Assembly: GCF_003255815.1 (NCBI RefSeq)
Contig: NC_037668.1
Location: 15,442,771-15,506,770 of the forward strand
Reading direction: 5' to 3'
From: Theropithecus gelada
Taxonomy: Eukaryota; Chordata; Mammalia; Primates; Cercopithecidae
Length of the DNA: 64,000 nt
The position numbers and the translations under genes are program-made. The notes under the pieces are model-generated. The model was not told where the DNA came from. It did no database searches and saw only the letters and a program-made list of their open reading frames with translations. The first letter of the stretch is position 1; each line of letters begins with the position of its first letter. Of this stretch, positions 48,454 through 59,689 are shown in pieces.

Positions 48454-48700
48454 AGGCCGGGTGCAGTGGCTCATGCCTGTAATCCCAGCAGTTTGGGAGG
48501 CTGAGACAGGCAGATTACTTGAGCCAGGACTTTGAGACCAGCCTGACCAACATGGTGAAACCCCTTCTCTGTTAAAAATACAAAAAATTAGCCAGGCTTG
48601 GTGGTACATGCCTTTAATCCCAGTTTCTGGGGAGGCTGAGGCACTAGAATTGTTTGAGTCTGGGAGGCGGAGGTTGCAGTGAGCAACTTGTTTCAAAAAA
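48454..48700 (+). repeat. Alu, internally deleted
   Basis: Forward Alu. The text jumps from gcagtgagcaac to tttcaaaa, losing most of the 3' region. Confidence 0.88.
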
Positions 48701-48723
48701 ATAATAATTTTTTTCTGTCTCAA

Positions 48724-49027
48724 ATTTTTTTTTTTTTTTTTTTTTTGAGACAGTCTCACTCTGTCACCCAGGCTAGAGTGTAGTAGTGCAGTCTCTGCTC
48801 ACTGCAACCTCCCTGCCTCCTGGGCTCAAGTGATTCTTGTGCCTCAGCCTCCAGAGTAACAGGTACTACAGGCACGCACCACCACACTGGCTAATTTTTG
48901 TAATTTTAGTAGAGACGGGGTTTCACCATATTGCCCCGGCTGGTCTTGAACTCCAGAGCTCACATGATTTGCCCTCCTCGGCCTCCCAAAGTGCTGGTAT
49001 TACAGGCGTTAGCCAGCATGCCCAGCC
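48724..49027 (-). repeat. Alu
   Basis: Reverse Alu facing the previous one tail to tail, about 25 bases apart. Confidence 0.92.
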
Positions 49028-49181
49028 TAAACACATTTATATAATTTAAAATATATCATTCTTTTTTAACACTTTCAGACCTAATTTTTTATTATTATTT
49101 AGCAAAATTGAAAGTCTTATAGCTCTACATTTGTCAAGCTCTTATTAGCAGACCCTTGAAATGGAAATCTGTTTTAGCTAC

Positions 49182-49602
49182 TGTGATGGTTAACACTGAG
49201 TGTCAACTTGATTGGATTGAAGGATGCAAAGTATTGATCCTGGGTGTGTCTGTGAGGGTGTTGCCAAAAGAGATTAGCATTTGAGTCAATGGGCTGGGAA
49301 CGGCAGACCCACCCTTAATCTGGCCCCCTAATCAGCTGCCAGTGCAGCTAGAATATAAGCAGGCAGAAAAATGTGAAAAGAGACAGTGGCCTAGCCTTCC
49401 AGCCTACATCTTCCTCCCATGCTGGCTGCTTCCAGCCCTCGAACATCGGACTCCAAGTTCTTCAGTTTTGGAACTCAGACTGGCTCTCCTTGCTCCTCAG
49501 CCTGCAGACGGCCTATTGTGGGACCTTGTGATCATGTGAGTTAATAAACTCCCCTTTATTCTCCCCTTAGTTCTGTCCCATTAGAGAACCCTGACTAATA
49601 CA
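49182..49602 (+). repeat. Solo LTR of an endogenous retrovirus
   Basis: A 421-base LTR that begins TGTGATGGTTAACACTGAG and ends CTGACTAATACA. It is flanked by a perfect 5-bp duplication GCTAC (49177-49181 and 49603-49607). Inside are an AATAAA near 49545 and an internal ATATAAG box near 49354. There is no internal retroviral sequence, so the provirus was lost by LTR recombination. Family name not assigned; 5-bp duplications fit ERVL/MaLR or ERVK types. Confidence 0.88.
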
Positions 49603-49715
49603 GCTACCCAGAGCAGTTTGTGATCACTGCCCGACCTCCTCTTCAGATGTTGTGGCATTATTGACTCTGTTTTTACTGGGATCATCCTATTCTCTTTCTC
49701 TCTCTCTCTCTCTCT

Positions 49716-50025
49716 TTTTTTTTCTTTTGAGACAGGGTCATGCTTTGTCACCAGGCTGGAGTACAGCAGCACGATCTCAGCTCACTGCAACCTCTGCCTC
49801 CTGAGCCCAAGCAATCCTCCTGTCTCAGCCTCCAGAGTAGCCGAGACTATGGGCACGTGCCAGCTCACCCTGCTAATTTTGGAGGGGGCAGAAGGTGAGG
49901 TGGATTTGGTAGAGACGGGGTTTTGCCATATTTCCCAGGCTGGTCTTGAACTCCTGGGCTCAAGCCATCCACCAGCCTCGGCCTCCCAAAGTGCTGGGTA
50001 CAAGTGTGAGCCACCGCACCTGGCC
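49716..50025 (-). repeat. Alu with a 25-base internal insertion
   Basis: Reverse Alu preceded by (TC)n (about 49695-49715). An unusual G-rich stretch (ggagggggcagaaggtgagg) interrupts the linker near 49881. Confidence 0.9.
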
Positions 50026-50445
50026 CCATTCTAATTAATGCAATTAGAAAGTCTTCTAATCGTACAATAAAGCAAAGCGCAAATAGTTCTTAGGCTTTCA
50101 TCTTTAAAGGGCAACCAAATGATTTAGAATATATATATTTGAAACTATAACCTAGAAAAGTCATATGACTTGGAAGTAAAAAGCTAAAGTAAAACACAAA
50201 ATCTGGAAACATAGCATTCTGATCACAGAGAGAGGAGAGGTATATGTCACCAGATATCAAAAGGATCTTTTTTCAGTTATATACAAAATTCAAGCTATTC
50301 TGGAATATGCAATTATTTAAGACAACCAGAAGTTTTTCTAAAAAACAAATTATGGTAGGAATGTGTTTATACATTCATACTAATTTCTTAGCACTTTAAA
50401 TCCCTTAGGTGAAGGAAAATTCCTTAGGTTTTTATATTAAGGAAC

Positions 50446-50923
50446 TGTGGCAGGCAGAATAATGCCTCCTCACCCTAAGAAGTCCATGTCCTAATCCTCA
50501 AAGTGAATATGTTGCCTTACAGGACAAAAGGGATTTTGCAGGTGTGATTAAGTTAAGGATTTTGAGACGGGGAGATTATCCCGGGCCCAAAGTAATCACA
50601 ATAGTCCTTATAAGTAAAAGAGGGAAACGGGAAAGTCAGAGTCAGAGATGCTGGAAGTGGAGGTCAGCGTGGTGCGATAGTTAGCTTTAAGATGAAGGGG
50701 GGCCATGAGCCAGGGAATTCGGGCAGTGTCTAGAAGCTGGAAAAGCCAAAGGACAGATTCTCCCCTAGGGCCTACAGAAGGAACACAGCTCTGTGGACAC
50801 CTTTATTTTAGCACCGTAAGATCCATTTCCATCATCTAACCTCCAAAACTGTAAGAAAATTAATTTGTATTAAGTGGCTACATTTGTGGTAATTTGTTAT
50901 AGCAACAATAGGAAACTAATACA
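50446..50923 (+). repeat. MLT1-like MaLR LTR
   Basis: Begins TGTGGCAGGCAGAATAATG and ends aaactaatACA. The interior matches MLT1 text (gccttacaggacaaaaggga, ttttgcaggtgtgattaag). Flanks ggaac / ggggc may be a decayed 5-bp duplication. Confidence 0.85.
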
Positions 50924-51003
50924 GGGGCATTTTATTTGTCTTTTAGTACTTTGACTATCCTGTTAAGTCAGAATTTCAGCATTTAAATAATTACATCATA
51001 TAT

Positions 51004-51329
51004 TTTTTTTTCTTTTTCTTTTTTTTTTTTTTTTTGAGACAGTCTGTCACCCTGTCGCCCAGGCTGGAGTGTAGTGGCACGATCTCAGCTCACTGCAAGC
51101 TCCACCTCCTGGGTTCAGGCCATTCTCCTGCCTCAGCCTCCTGAGTAGCTGGGACTACAGGTGCCCACCACCACGCTGGGCTAACTTTTGTCTTTTTTTT
51201 TTTTTTTTTTTAGTAGAGATAGGGTTTCACCGTGTTAGCCAGGATGCTCTCGATCTCCTGACATCGTGATCCACCCGCCTTGGCCTCCCAAAGCGCTGGG
51301 ATTACAGGCGTAAGCCACCGCGCCTGGCC
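51004..51329 (-). repeat. Alu with two T tracts
   Basis: Reverse Alu with a T-rich tail and a second T19 tract at about 51193 in the linker. Flanks are aattacatc on both sides. Confidence 0.93.
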
Positions 51330-52000
51330 AATTACATCTCATATTATCACGTTAGCTATAAAACTGTATGCACCCTTTTTATGGTTGCTAATAACAATGT
51401 TTTTGCTCAAATATACTTGCTGTTTACCTTTAAGTGAATAATGTATTCCAGAATTAAAATCCAGAGGCAAATACACACACAATAAGGAGCATCACTCTAG
51501 CAATGCAAGACACATTTAGTAAACATGACACATGCATTTCAACATGTGGCAAATTCTAAGCATCTACCTATCAAATCTCAAGAGATAAAGTCCAGCAGCC
51601 CAACCACACTGGCTGTCAAACAGGCTGAAATTTGATTCAGAAAATAGCATCTGATTCAGAAGACAAAAATGGTAACGTTAACAATGCTACTTTGATGTGA
51701 CTTTTAGCAGAAAGCTGACCTTTTCAACAGTTGTTAAAAAGTAAGGTATGTCTGTAGGAGAGAGCTGAGCTTGACAAATGAAGAAAACAGGCCTATCCCC
51801 ATAACAGAGGGAGAAATGGCTGACAATTTAGTCTCATCTTGTTCCACTATCATTTTAACAGTGAAAACTGCCACTTTGAAAGCTCGCTGCATGGCACCTG
51901 CTAGGCCTCGTTCTCATCTCGCAGTTCCCAGAATTCCTCTTGATTGCAGCATCCATACACTCTTCATTTTCCTTCGAGGTATTATTTGGACACTCTTAAT
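51330..52000. other. Intergenic, no feature seen
   Basis: AT-rich, without a recognisable gene or repeat. Confidence 0.5.
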
Positions 52001-52009
52001 TTTTTTTTT

Positions 52010-52311
52010 GGCCGGGCGCGGTGGCTCAAGCCTGTAATCCCAGCACTTTGGGAGGCCGAGATGGGCGGATAACGAGGTCAGGAGATCGAGACCATCCTGG
52101 CTAACGCGGTGAAACCCCGTCTCTACTAAAAAATACAAAAAACTAGCCGGGTGAGGTGGCGGGCGCCTGTAGTCCCAGCTACTCGGGAGGCTGAGGCAGG
52201 AGAATGGCTAAACCCGGGAGGCGGAGCTTGCAGTGAGCTGAGATCCGGCCACTGCACTCCTGCCTGGGCGACAGAGCGAGACTCCGTCTCGGAAAAAAAA
52301 AAAAAAAAAAA
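52010..52311 (+). repeat. AluY, young Old World monkey type, inserted at the tail of an older Alu
   Basis: Forward AluY. It separates the older reverse Alu (to 52618) from a T tract at 52000-52009. Confidence 0.95.
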
Positions 52312-52618
52312 GAATCCTTTCCCTCCCCCCGCCCCAAAAAGCCGGAGTCTCACTTTGTTGCCAGGCTGGAGTGCAGTGGTGCAATCTCGGCTCACTGCAA
52401 CCTCCTCTTCCCGGGTTCAAGCAACTTTCCTGCCTCAGTCCCACGAGTAACTAAGACTACAGGCATGCACCACCTCACCAGCTAATTTTTATATTTTTAG
52501 TAGAGACGGGGTTTCACCATGTTGGCCACACTGGTCTCAAACTCCTGACTTCAAGTGATCCACCCACCTCTGCCTCCCAAAGTGCTGGGATTACAAGCAT
52601 GAGCCACCACACCCAGCC
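52312..52618 (-). repeat. Alu (older), split from its tail
   Basis: Reverse Alu. Its target copies ctcttaa lie at about 51993 (before the AluY) and 52619 (after this element). Confidence 0.9.
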
Positions 52619-53386
52619 CTCTTAAGGAATCCTAATTGCAACTTTTAAGGCTTGTAATTCCTCCAAATAACTAAAGCAATAGCACATACTCTAAAAAGAA
52701 AACTTTTCTTCCTTTGCCAATACATTGACAAATTTGGAAAAGATAAAATCCCAACATAATGTTCATTATTATTGTGACTATGACTCTCGAAACTTTATGC
52801 AGAAAACTGTACAGAGTAGTTCCTCATCTTTCCCAAAACGCTTAAGAAAAACAAGAATGTTTAATCCAGATGCTGTTTTCTAAATTGGCCAAAATATGTT
52901 ATTCCTTGATTTGAAATGCAAGAAATTATTTCAGTTTAGCACTTACATCTTAAGAAAGTAAGCTTCAGAAATTCTCCTGTTTCATCTCCTCCTGTCATGC
53001 GTCAATATCATTTGGCCTTTGGCTTCAATTAGAACATGAGTTCATTTCTTCTTAGCGCTAACTAATGGTCATGTAGTAGACTGACTTTTCAAATAGTGTG
53101 TTTTGAATAAATTAGTTCATTACAGAACATTTTCTTTATTTTCAGCTGGCATCAATGTGGGCATCAAGGTGTCCTTCTGCTAAGCAGTTTAATCTGAATT
53201 GGTAACATGGATTATATACCTACAGTAACTTGGAGATTTTACTGTATTTCTCTTTTGGGATGTTTTACATAATTTTTTTCTCCTTGATGTGCTACTAAAC
53301 TGTAGAGAACTGTATGCTTTAAGTCTAAACATCAAGTACAGTGTGGGTTGAAGGGATGATATCAAGAAAAGCAAACTCAAAAACTC
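52619..53386. other. Intergenic, no feature seen
   Basis: AT-rich, without a recognisable gene or repeat. Confidence 0.5.
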
Positions 53387-53430
53387 CTCCCAAAGTGCTG
53401 GGATTACAGGCGTGAGCCACCGCGCCCGGC
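53387..53430 (-). repeat. Detached Alu head (44 bases)
   Basis: Only the first 44 bases of an Alu, reversed. The flank tggtttaggtcttt (53431-53444) is the exact reverse complement of the sequence after the next Alu's tail. Confidence 0.85.
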
Positions 53431-53530
53431 TGGTTTAGGTCTTTATAACCCTCTTAGTTGTGATTAGCTGTCTCATCACAGAAATGTAAGAGAGAAAGAT
53501 CTTACGAATAGCTTAAAAATGACTGGAGTT

Positions 53531-53820
53531 GGCTGGGGGCAGTGGCTCATGCCTATGATCCCAACACTTTGGGAGGCCCAGGCGGGTAGATCATGAGGTC
53601 AAGAGATTGAGACTATCCTGGCCAACATGGTGAAACCTCATCTCTACTAAAAATACAAAAAAATTAACCAGGCATGGTGGCATGCGCCTGTAGTCCCAGC
53701 TACTTGGAGGCTAAGGCAGGAGACCCACTTGAATCCGGGAGGCGGAGGTTGCAGTGATCGCACCACTGCACTGCAGCCTGGGCGACAGAGCAAGACTCCA
53801 TCTCAAAAAAAAAAAAAAAA
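53531..53820 (+). repeat. Alu with mismatched flanks
   Basis: Forward Alu without a direct target duplication. Its 3' flank aaagacctaaacca (53819-53832) occurs inverted at 53431-53444. Confidence 0.9.
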
Positions 53821-54135
53821 AGACCTAAACCAACATTGTAAGCAAAACAATGCTACAAAAAATGGAAGACATAGAGTTCCTACCCTCCAGAGAATTTCCC
53901 TGAGAGGAGTACTGCCTTTCAGTTTTCTCTTTTGTGGGGACAGAAAGAATAATGGTAAGAGGCTGAGTAATGGCTGCATCATGAGGGAACTCTAGACAAG
54001 CAACCCATGGATATGCAAGAGAAAGACTGTCTCCAGGGATCCATGAAAGAGACTGCCTGAAGATGAGTGGGATCTTGATGAGATGGAAAACATTCCAGGC
54101 AGAGGGAAAAGTGTGAGCAAAGACAGGGAGATTTG

Positions 54136-54610
54136 TGTATTCATTTCCCAGCGCTGCTGGAACAAAGTACCACAAACTGGGTGGCTTAAAACAGCAGAAA
54201 TCTCTCACAGTTCTGAAGGCCAGAAGTCTGAAATCGAGTTGTGGGTGGGGCCATACTTTCTCTGAAGGCTCTAAGAGAGGATTTTCCTTGGCTCTTCCTA
54301 GCTTCTGGTGGTTGCAGACAATTCTTGGCATTCTTTGGTTTGTAGACACATCACTCCAATCTCTGCCTCCACCATGACATGGTGTGTTCTTTATATGTCT
54401 CCCTGTTCACATGCGCCCCAGCTCTGTGTCTGTATCTATATCTCTTCCCCTTATAGGTATATAGCTCATACTGGATTAGGGCCCACCGACCCACTAGGAC
54501 ATCATCTTAACTACATCTACAATGACTCTATCTCCAAACAAGGTCACATTCATAGGTAGGCATTAGAACTTGAACATATCTTTTTGGAGGACACAATTCA
54601 ACGCATAACA
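54136..54610 (-). repeat. MLT1-like MaLR LTR
   Basis: In reverse it reads tgttatgcgttgaattgtgt, then gaatgtgaccttgtttggag. On the + strand it starts tgtattcatttcccagc. Short open frames across it are incidental. Confidence 0.8.
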
Positions 54611-54761
54611 TAAGGTCATGAGAAGTTCAATGTGGTCAGAAAGTAGAGTATATCTAGGGAAAGAGTGGAAGTGGAAGTAACACAGGAAGAAGGGGCTGGA
54701 GTGTAGAGGACCTTGATGAATAAGCAATGAGGGTGCACTGAAAAAAAATATATATATATGT

Positions 54762-54918
54762 GGCATGTGCCACCACACCTGGCTAATTTTGTATTTTTAG
54801 TAGAGACAGGGTTTCTCCATGTTGGTCAGGCTAGTCTTGCACTCCTGATCTCAGGTGATCTGCCCATCTCTGCCTCCCAAAGTGCTGGGATTATAGGCGT
54901 GAGCCACTGCACGCGGCC
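54762..54918 (-). repeat. Alu, truncated
   Basis: Reverse left-monomer part after an (AT)n stretch. The flanks agggtgcactgaa / agggtgcacagaa show that it is a complete insertion unit. Confidence 0.85.
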
Positions 54919-54959
54919 ATTAGGGTGCACAGAATATTTTTAAGTAAAGGAGTATTACT

Positions 54960-55243
54960 GGCCAGGTATGGTGGCTCACGCCTGTAATCCCAGCACTTTG
55001 GGAAGCCAAGGTGGGTGGATCCCTTGAGCTCAGGAGTTCGCGACCAGCCTGGGTGACATGGTAAAACTCTGTCTCTACTAAAAATACAAAAATTACTTGG
55101 GCATGGTGGTACACTTCTGTGATCCCAGCTACTTGGGGGGCTGAGGTGGGAGGATTGCTTGAGCCTGGGAGGTAGAGGTTGCAGTAAGCTGAGATCATGC
55201 CACTGCACTCCAGCCTCGGCGACAGACTGAGACACCATCTCAA

Positions 55244-55286
<43 letters not shown>

Positions 55287-55290
55287 AATA
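54960..55290 (+). repeat. Alu with (TAAA)n tail
   Basis: Forward Alu. The tail grew to about 12 AAAT units (55239-55287). aaaggagtattact flanks both sides. Confidence 0.95.
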
Positions 55291-55853
55291 AAAAGGAGTA
55301 TTACTAATAAAGTTGTCCATTTGGGAAAATTGATTTGTCATTATTATTTAAAATTCATTATAGTAGAAAAAGAGAAAAGAATAGGAAAAGTCAGAGAACT
55401 ACTTCAGGAACAGAGGGGGTTTGTGATGCATCTAATAGAATAGTCCATAGATCTGTAAAGAATGGGACATACAAGACAGCCTGGTTATAAGAGATGAAGT
55501 ATGACTGAAGTTGGGGACTAGGAGAATAGTGTTAGAATTATTATCATCATTACATTAATCAAACTGCATTCTAACACCAATTCTCAGGCGTCAACTGGGT
55601 GTTCTACATTTCATTTCTGATACTACCTACTGAGAAATAAAAATGAAATCCTAAGCACTCCCAACCAACTGAATGGACCCCCTCTTGGTCAAGGGACTCA
55701 AGAGAAGCCTTAGAAACAGAGTTCTCAGCCATGGTGGGACAGGTCAGACATGCCTCGTTATACCCCCTTCCTCCCTAACTGGCTTTCTTTCTTAAGAGTT
55801 AAACAGAAATTTATTTTATTTTTATTTTCTTTCGTTTATTTATTTATTTATTT
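55291..55853. other. Intergenic, no feature seen
   Basis: No gene or clear repeat except (TTTA)n at about 55837-55857. Confidence 0.5.
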
Positions 55854-56012
55854 ATTTTTTGAGATGGAGTCTCGCTGTGTTGCCCAGGCTGGAGTGCAGT
55901 GGAGTGATCTCAGCTCACTGCAACCTCCGCATCCCAGGTTCAAGGTATTCTCCTGCCTCAGCCTCCCAAGTAGCAGAGATTACAGGTGCCTGCTGCTACG
56001 CCCAGCTAACTT

Positions 56013-56067
<55 letters not shown>

Positions 56068-56482
56068 TGAGACGGAGTCTCGCGCTGTGTCACCCAGGCT
56101 GGAGTGCAGTGGCGCGATCTCGGCTCACTGCAAGCTCCGCCTCCCAGGTTCACGCCATTCTCCTGCCTCAGCCTCCGAGTAGCTGGGACTACAGGCGCCC
56201 GCCACCTCGCCCGGCTAGTTTTTTGTATTTTTAGTAGAGACGGGGTTTCACCATGTTAGCCAGGATGGTCTCGATCTCCTGACCTCGTGATCCACCCGCC
56301 TCGGCCTCCCAAAGTGCTGGGATTACAGGCTTGAGCCACCGCGCCCGGCCACTTTTTGTATTTTTAATAGAGACAGGGTTTCACCATGTTGGCCAGGCTG
56401 GTCTCGAACTCCTGACCCTGTGATTCGCCTGCCTCAGCCTCCCAAAGTGCTGGGATTATAGGCTTGAGCCATCGCGCCCAGT
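55854..56482 (-). repeat. Alu interrupted by an AluY
   Basis: The outer reverse Alu occupies 55854-56020 and 56351-56482. Confidence 0.93.
56021..56350 (-). repeat. AluY, young, nested, with a 48-base T tract
   Basis: Reverse AluY whose T tract runs 56019-56066. The target copy actttttgtattttt is present at 56009 and again at 56351. Confidence 0.95.
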
Positions 56483-56515
56483 TTATTTTATTTTGTTTTA
56501 TTTATTTTATTTATT

Positions 56516-56779
56516 TTATTGAGACCGGGTCTCGCTCACTCTGTCACCCAGGCTGGAGTGAAATGTGCAAACACAGCCCCATTGCAGCCTTAACCTCCTG
56601 AGCCCAAGGAATCCTCTGGCCTCAGCCCCTCAAGTAGCTGGGACAACAAGCTAATGTTTGTATTTTCTGTAGAGAAGGGGTTTCTCCATGTTGCCCAGGC
56701 TGTTCTTGAACTGAGCTCAGGCAATCTGCCCCACCTCCCAAAGTGCTGGGATGACAAGCATGAGCCACTGTGCCTGGCC
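56516..56779 (-). repeat. Alu with (TTTTA)n tail
   Basis: Reverse old Alu. The T-rich pentamer tract at 56483-56519 is its tail. Confidence 0.88.
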
Positions 56780-56866
56780 AAAATCAGCCCTTTCAAAACA
56801 CTTGCTCCACTGCTGATTTACACAACAACTGACCAGCAATCCTTCCTGATAAGAGACCACTGACCA

Positions 56867-57160
56867 GGCCAGGAGTGGTGGCTCATGTCTGTAATCCCAG
56901 CACTTTGGGAGGCCAAGGCGGGTGGATCACGAGGTCAAGAGATCAAGACCATCCTGGCCAACATGGTGAAACCCCATCTCTACTAAAAATACAAAAATTA
57001 GCTGAGCATGGTGGCTCATGCCTGTAGTCCCAGCTACTTGGGAGGCTGAGGCAGGAGAATCACTTGAACTCAGAAGGGGGAGGTTGCAGTGAGCTGAGTC
57101 ATGCCACTGAACTCCAGCCTGGTGACACAGCAAGACTCCGTCTCAAAACAAAAAAAAAAA
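56867..57160 (+). repeat. Alu
   Basis: Full-length forward Alu. Confidence 0.93.
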
Positions 57161-57247
57161 TTTAAAAGAGATTGCTGTCCATGGACTTGTTCTGGCCACT
57201 TTACAGAGGCTGTGCACAGGATGCCTCTATGTCCTCCATATCACTTT

Positions 57248-57305
57248 CTGACATCACAGCCTAATTTTAATTACAGTCTGATATTACAGCCTAATTTTAA
57301 TACAT
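57248..57305 (+). repeat. Two-copy tandem repeat of about 30 bases
   Basis: ctgacatcacagcctaat and ctgatattacagcctaat start two successive copies, each followed by tttaat. Confidence 0.8.
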
Positions 57306-57797
57306 TTAAATATTAAGTCACCACCTCAAAGTAAACATGTGACATATGTAACACACATATTGACTTACTAGCATGTGCCCCCCTCTTTATGAATATTCAC
57401 AGCTCCTCCTGTAACCTGTTGATTGTATACATAGCCAATCCATTCAGCATAAATTCCTGCCTCACCCTTTCCTCCCTCAAAGTGCCTGCTTTCAGTTTCT
57501 ACCAGAGGCTACACTTCCCAGCCTACAGGCTGCAATCCTTCATAAAAAATAAAACTCTTGTTTCCAAATTTATGAATCTTAAGTGCAGAATCCACAGGTT
57601 AAGGACAAAGTCCTTCACAAAATTGCATCTTAGGTGTCCCCAAACCACCCAAACTTCTGCCCACCCAACTGTAAATTCGGGGCTTCCCACAACCTCCTCA
57701 GGTTCAATAATTTGCTAGAACAACCCAGAACCCACTGTTCTGGGTAAATAATGCAACTGTTATTTAACATCACATTTCTATCATAAAGAATAGAATT

Positions 57798-58095
57798 CAC
57801 GCCAGATGCAGTGGTTCATGCCTGGAATCTCAACGTTTTGGGAGGCCAACGCAGAAAGATTGCTTGAGCCCAGGAGTTTGATACTAGCCTGGGAAACATA
57901 CAAAAAAATTTTTAAATTAGCTGGGTGTGGTGGTGCACACCTGTGGTCCTAAGCTACTCAGACAGAGGCTGAGGTGGGAGGATTACTTGAGCCCAAGAAG
58001 CCAAGGCTGCAGTGAGCCATGTTTGTGCCACTGTACTCCAGCCTGGATGACAGACCTGAATGACAATTTTATTTGCCTCAAAAAATATATATATA
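57798..58095 (+). repeat. Alu (old, J-like) with (TA)n tail
   Basis: Diverged forward Alu, first of four same-strand units. Confidence 0.88.
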
Positions 58096-58124
58096 TATAA
58101 AATTCAATAAAACAAAAAACAGCA

Positions 58125-58284
58125 GGGCAAGGTGATGTGCACCTGTAGTCCCAACAACTTGAGAGGCCTGAGGCAGGAGGACTGCTTGAGGCCAGGAGCT
58201 TGAGGCTACAGTGAGCTATGATTGCACCACTACACTCCAGCCTGGGTGGCAGAATGAGACCGTCTCAAAAAAAAAAAAAGAAAA
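58125..58284 (+). repeat. Alu monomer
   Basis: A single arm with its own A tail. Confidence 0.8.
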
Positions 58285-58286
58285 AG

Positions 58287-58589
58287 TCTGGGTACAGTGG
58301 CTCACATCTGTAATCCCAGCACTTTGAGAGGCCAAGGCGGGCAGATCACCTGAGGTCAGGAGTTCAAGACCAGCCTGGCAAACATGGTGAAACCCCATCT
58401 TTACTAAAAAACAACAACAACAACAACAACAAAATTAGACAGGCATAGTGGCGGGCACCTGTAATCCCAGCTACTTGGGAGGCTAAGGCAGAAGAATCCC
58501 TTGAACCCGGGAGGCAGACTTGCAGTGACCCAAGATAGTGCCATTACACTCCAGCCTGGGTGACAAGAGTGAGACTCTATAAAAAAGAA
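58287..58589 (+). repeat. Alu
   Basis: Forward Alu with (CAA)n in its linker. Its tail passes into (GGAA)n(CGAA)n. Confidence 0.92.
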
Positions 58590-58622
58590 AGGAAGGAAGG
58601 AAGGAACGAACGAACGAACGAA
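58583..58622 (+). repeat. (GGAA)n(CGAA)n microsatellite
   Basis: A compound tetranucleotide repeat between two Alus. GGAA runs are ETS-type core sites. Confidence 0.9.
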
Positions 58623-58907
58623 CCGGGTGTGGTGGCTCATGCCTGTAATCCCAGCACTTTGGGAGGCTGAGGCGGATGGATCATGAAGTCAGGAGATCAA
58701 GACCATCCTGGCCAACATGGTGAAACCCTGTCTCTACTAAGAATACAAATATTAGCCAGCCATGGTGGCACGCACCTGTAGTCCCAGCTACTTGGGAGGC
58801 TGAGGTAGGAGAATCACTTGAACCCGGGAGGTGGAGGTTGCAGTGAACCATGATCGTGCCACTGCATTCCAGCCTGGCGACAGAGACTCTGTCTCCAAAA
58901 AAAAAAA
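58621..58907 (+). repeat. Alu
   Basis: Forward Alu, last of the same-strand run. Confidence 0.93.
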
Positions 58908-59229
58908 TACAATTCAAGAACAACCAATGAAAAAGACACTTAGGGCAAGGTCTGAGGGTGGGGAGGAGGGAACGGGGAACAGAGCTTCCTGTGACTTCTC
59001 CTCATGGAATCTGGGTGCATCACCCTCCTTGTACATCAACGTGTTCACAAACTAGGAAGCTCCACTGAGCCTTGGAGTCTAGAGTATTTATTAGGTTTTC
59101 ATTATGTAGGGCATGATTGATGAAATCATCGGCCGCTTGATTGAACCCAATCTCTAGACTCTCCTCCAAGGAGATCAGGGTAGCCGGGAGTAGGGTAGGT
59201 AAGTGAAATTGAAAGATTAAAAGTTTTAG

Positions 59230-59535
59230 GGCCGGGCGCAGTGGCTCAAGCCTGTAATCCCAGCACTTTGGGAGGCCGAGATGGGCGGATCACGAGGTCA
59301 GGAGATCGAGACCATCCTGGCTAACACAGTGAAACCCCGTCTCTACTAAAAATACAAAAAACTTAGCCGGGCGAGGTGGCGGGCGCCTGTAGTCCCAGCT
59401 AGTCGGGAGGCTGAGGCAGGAGAATGGCGTAAACCCGGGAGGCGGAGCTTGCAGTGAGCTGAGATCCGGCCACTGCACTCCAGCCTGGGTGACAGAGCGA
59501 GACTCCGTCTCAAAAAAAAAAAAAAAAAAAAAAAA
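59230..59535 (+). repeat. AluY, young Old World monkey type
   Basis: Forward AluY inserted in the LTR. AAAGATTAAAAGTTT flanks both sides. Confidence 0.97.
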
Positions 59536-59689
59536 AAGATTAAAAGTTTCAATCCTCTGAACCTATGCTTGGTCTTTCTGGTTTGACCAGCCAGTCCCTT
59601 GAAAATATCGAAGGACTCACAGTGTGTTAATTCATTCACATCAACTCCCGTATGGTTAAAAGGGGATCATAAAGAATAACAAAAAATTT

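Noticed and set aside
54308..54559. Short open frames around 53825-54559
   Set aside because: They lie within or beside an MLT1-type LTR and have no conserved content.
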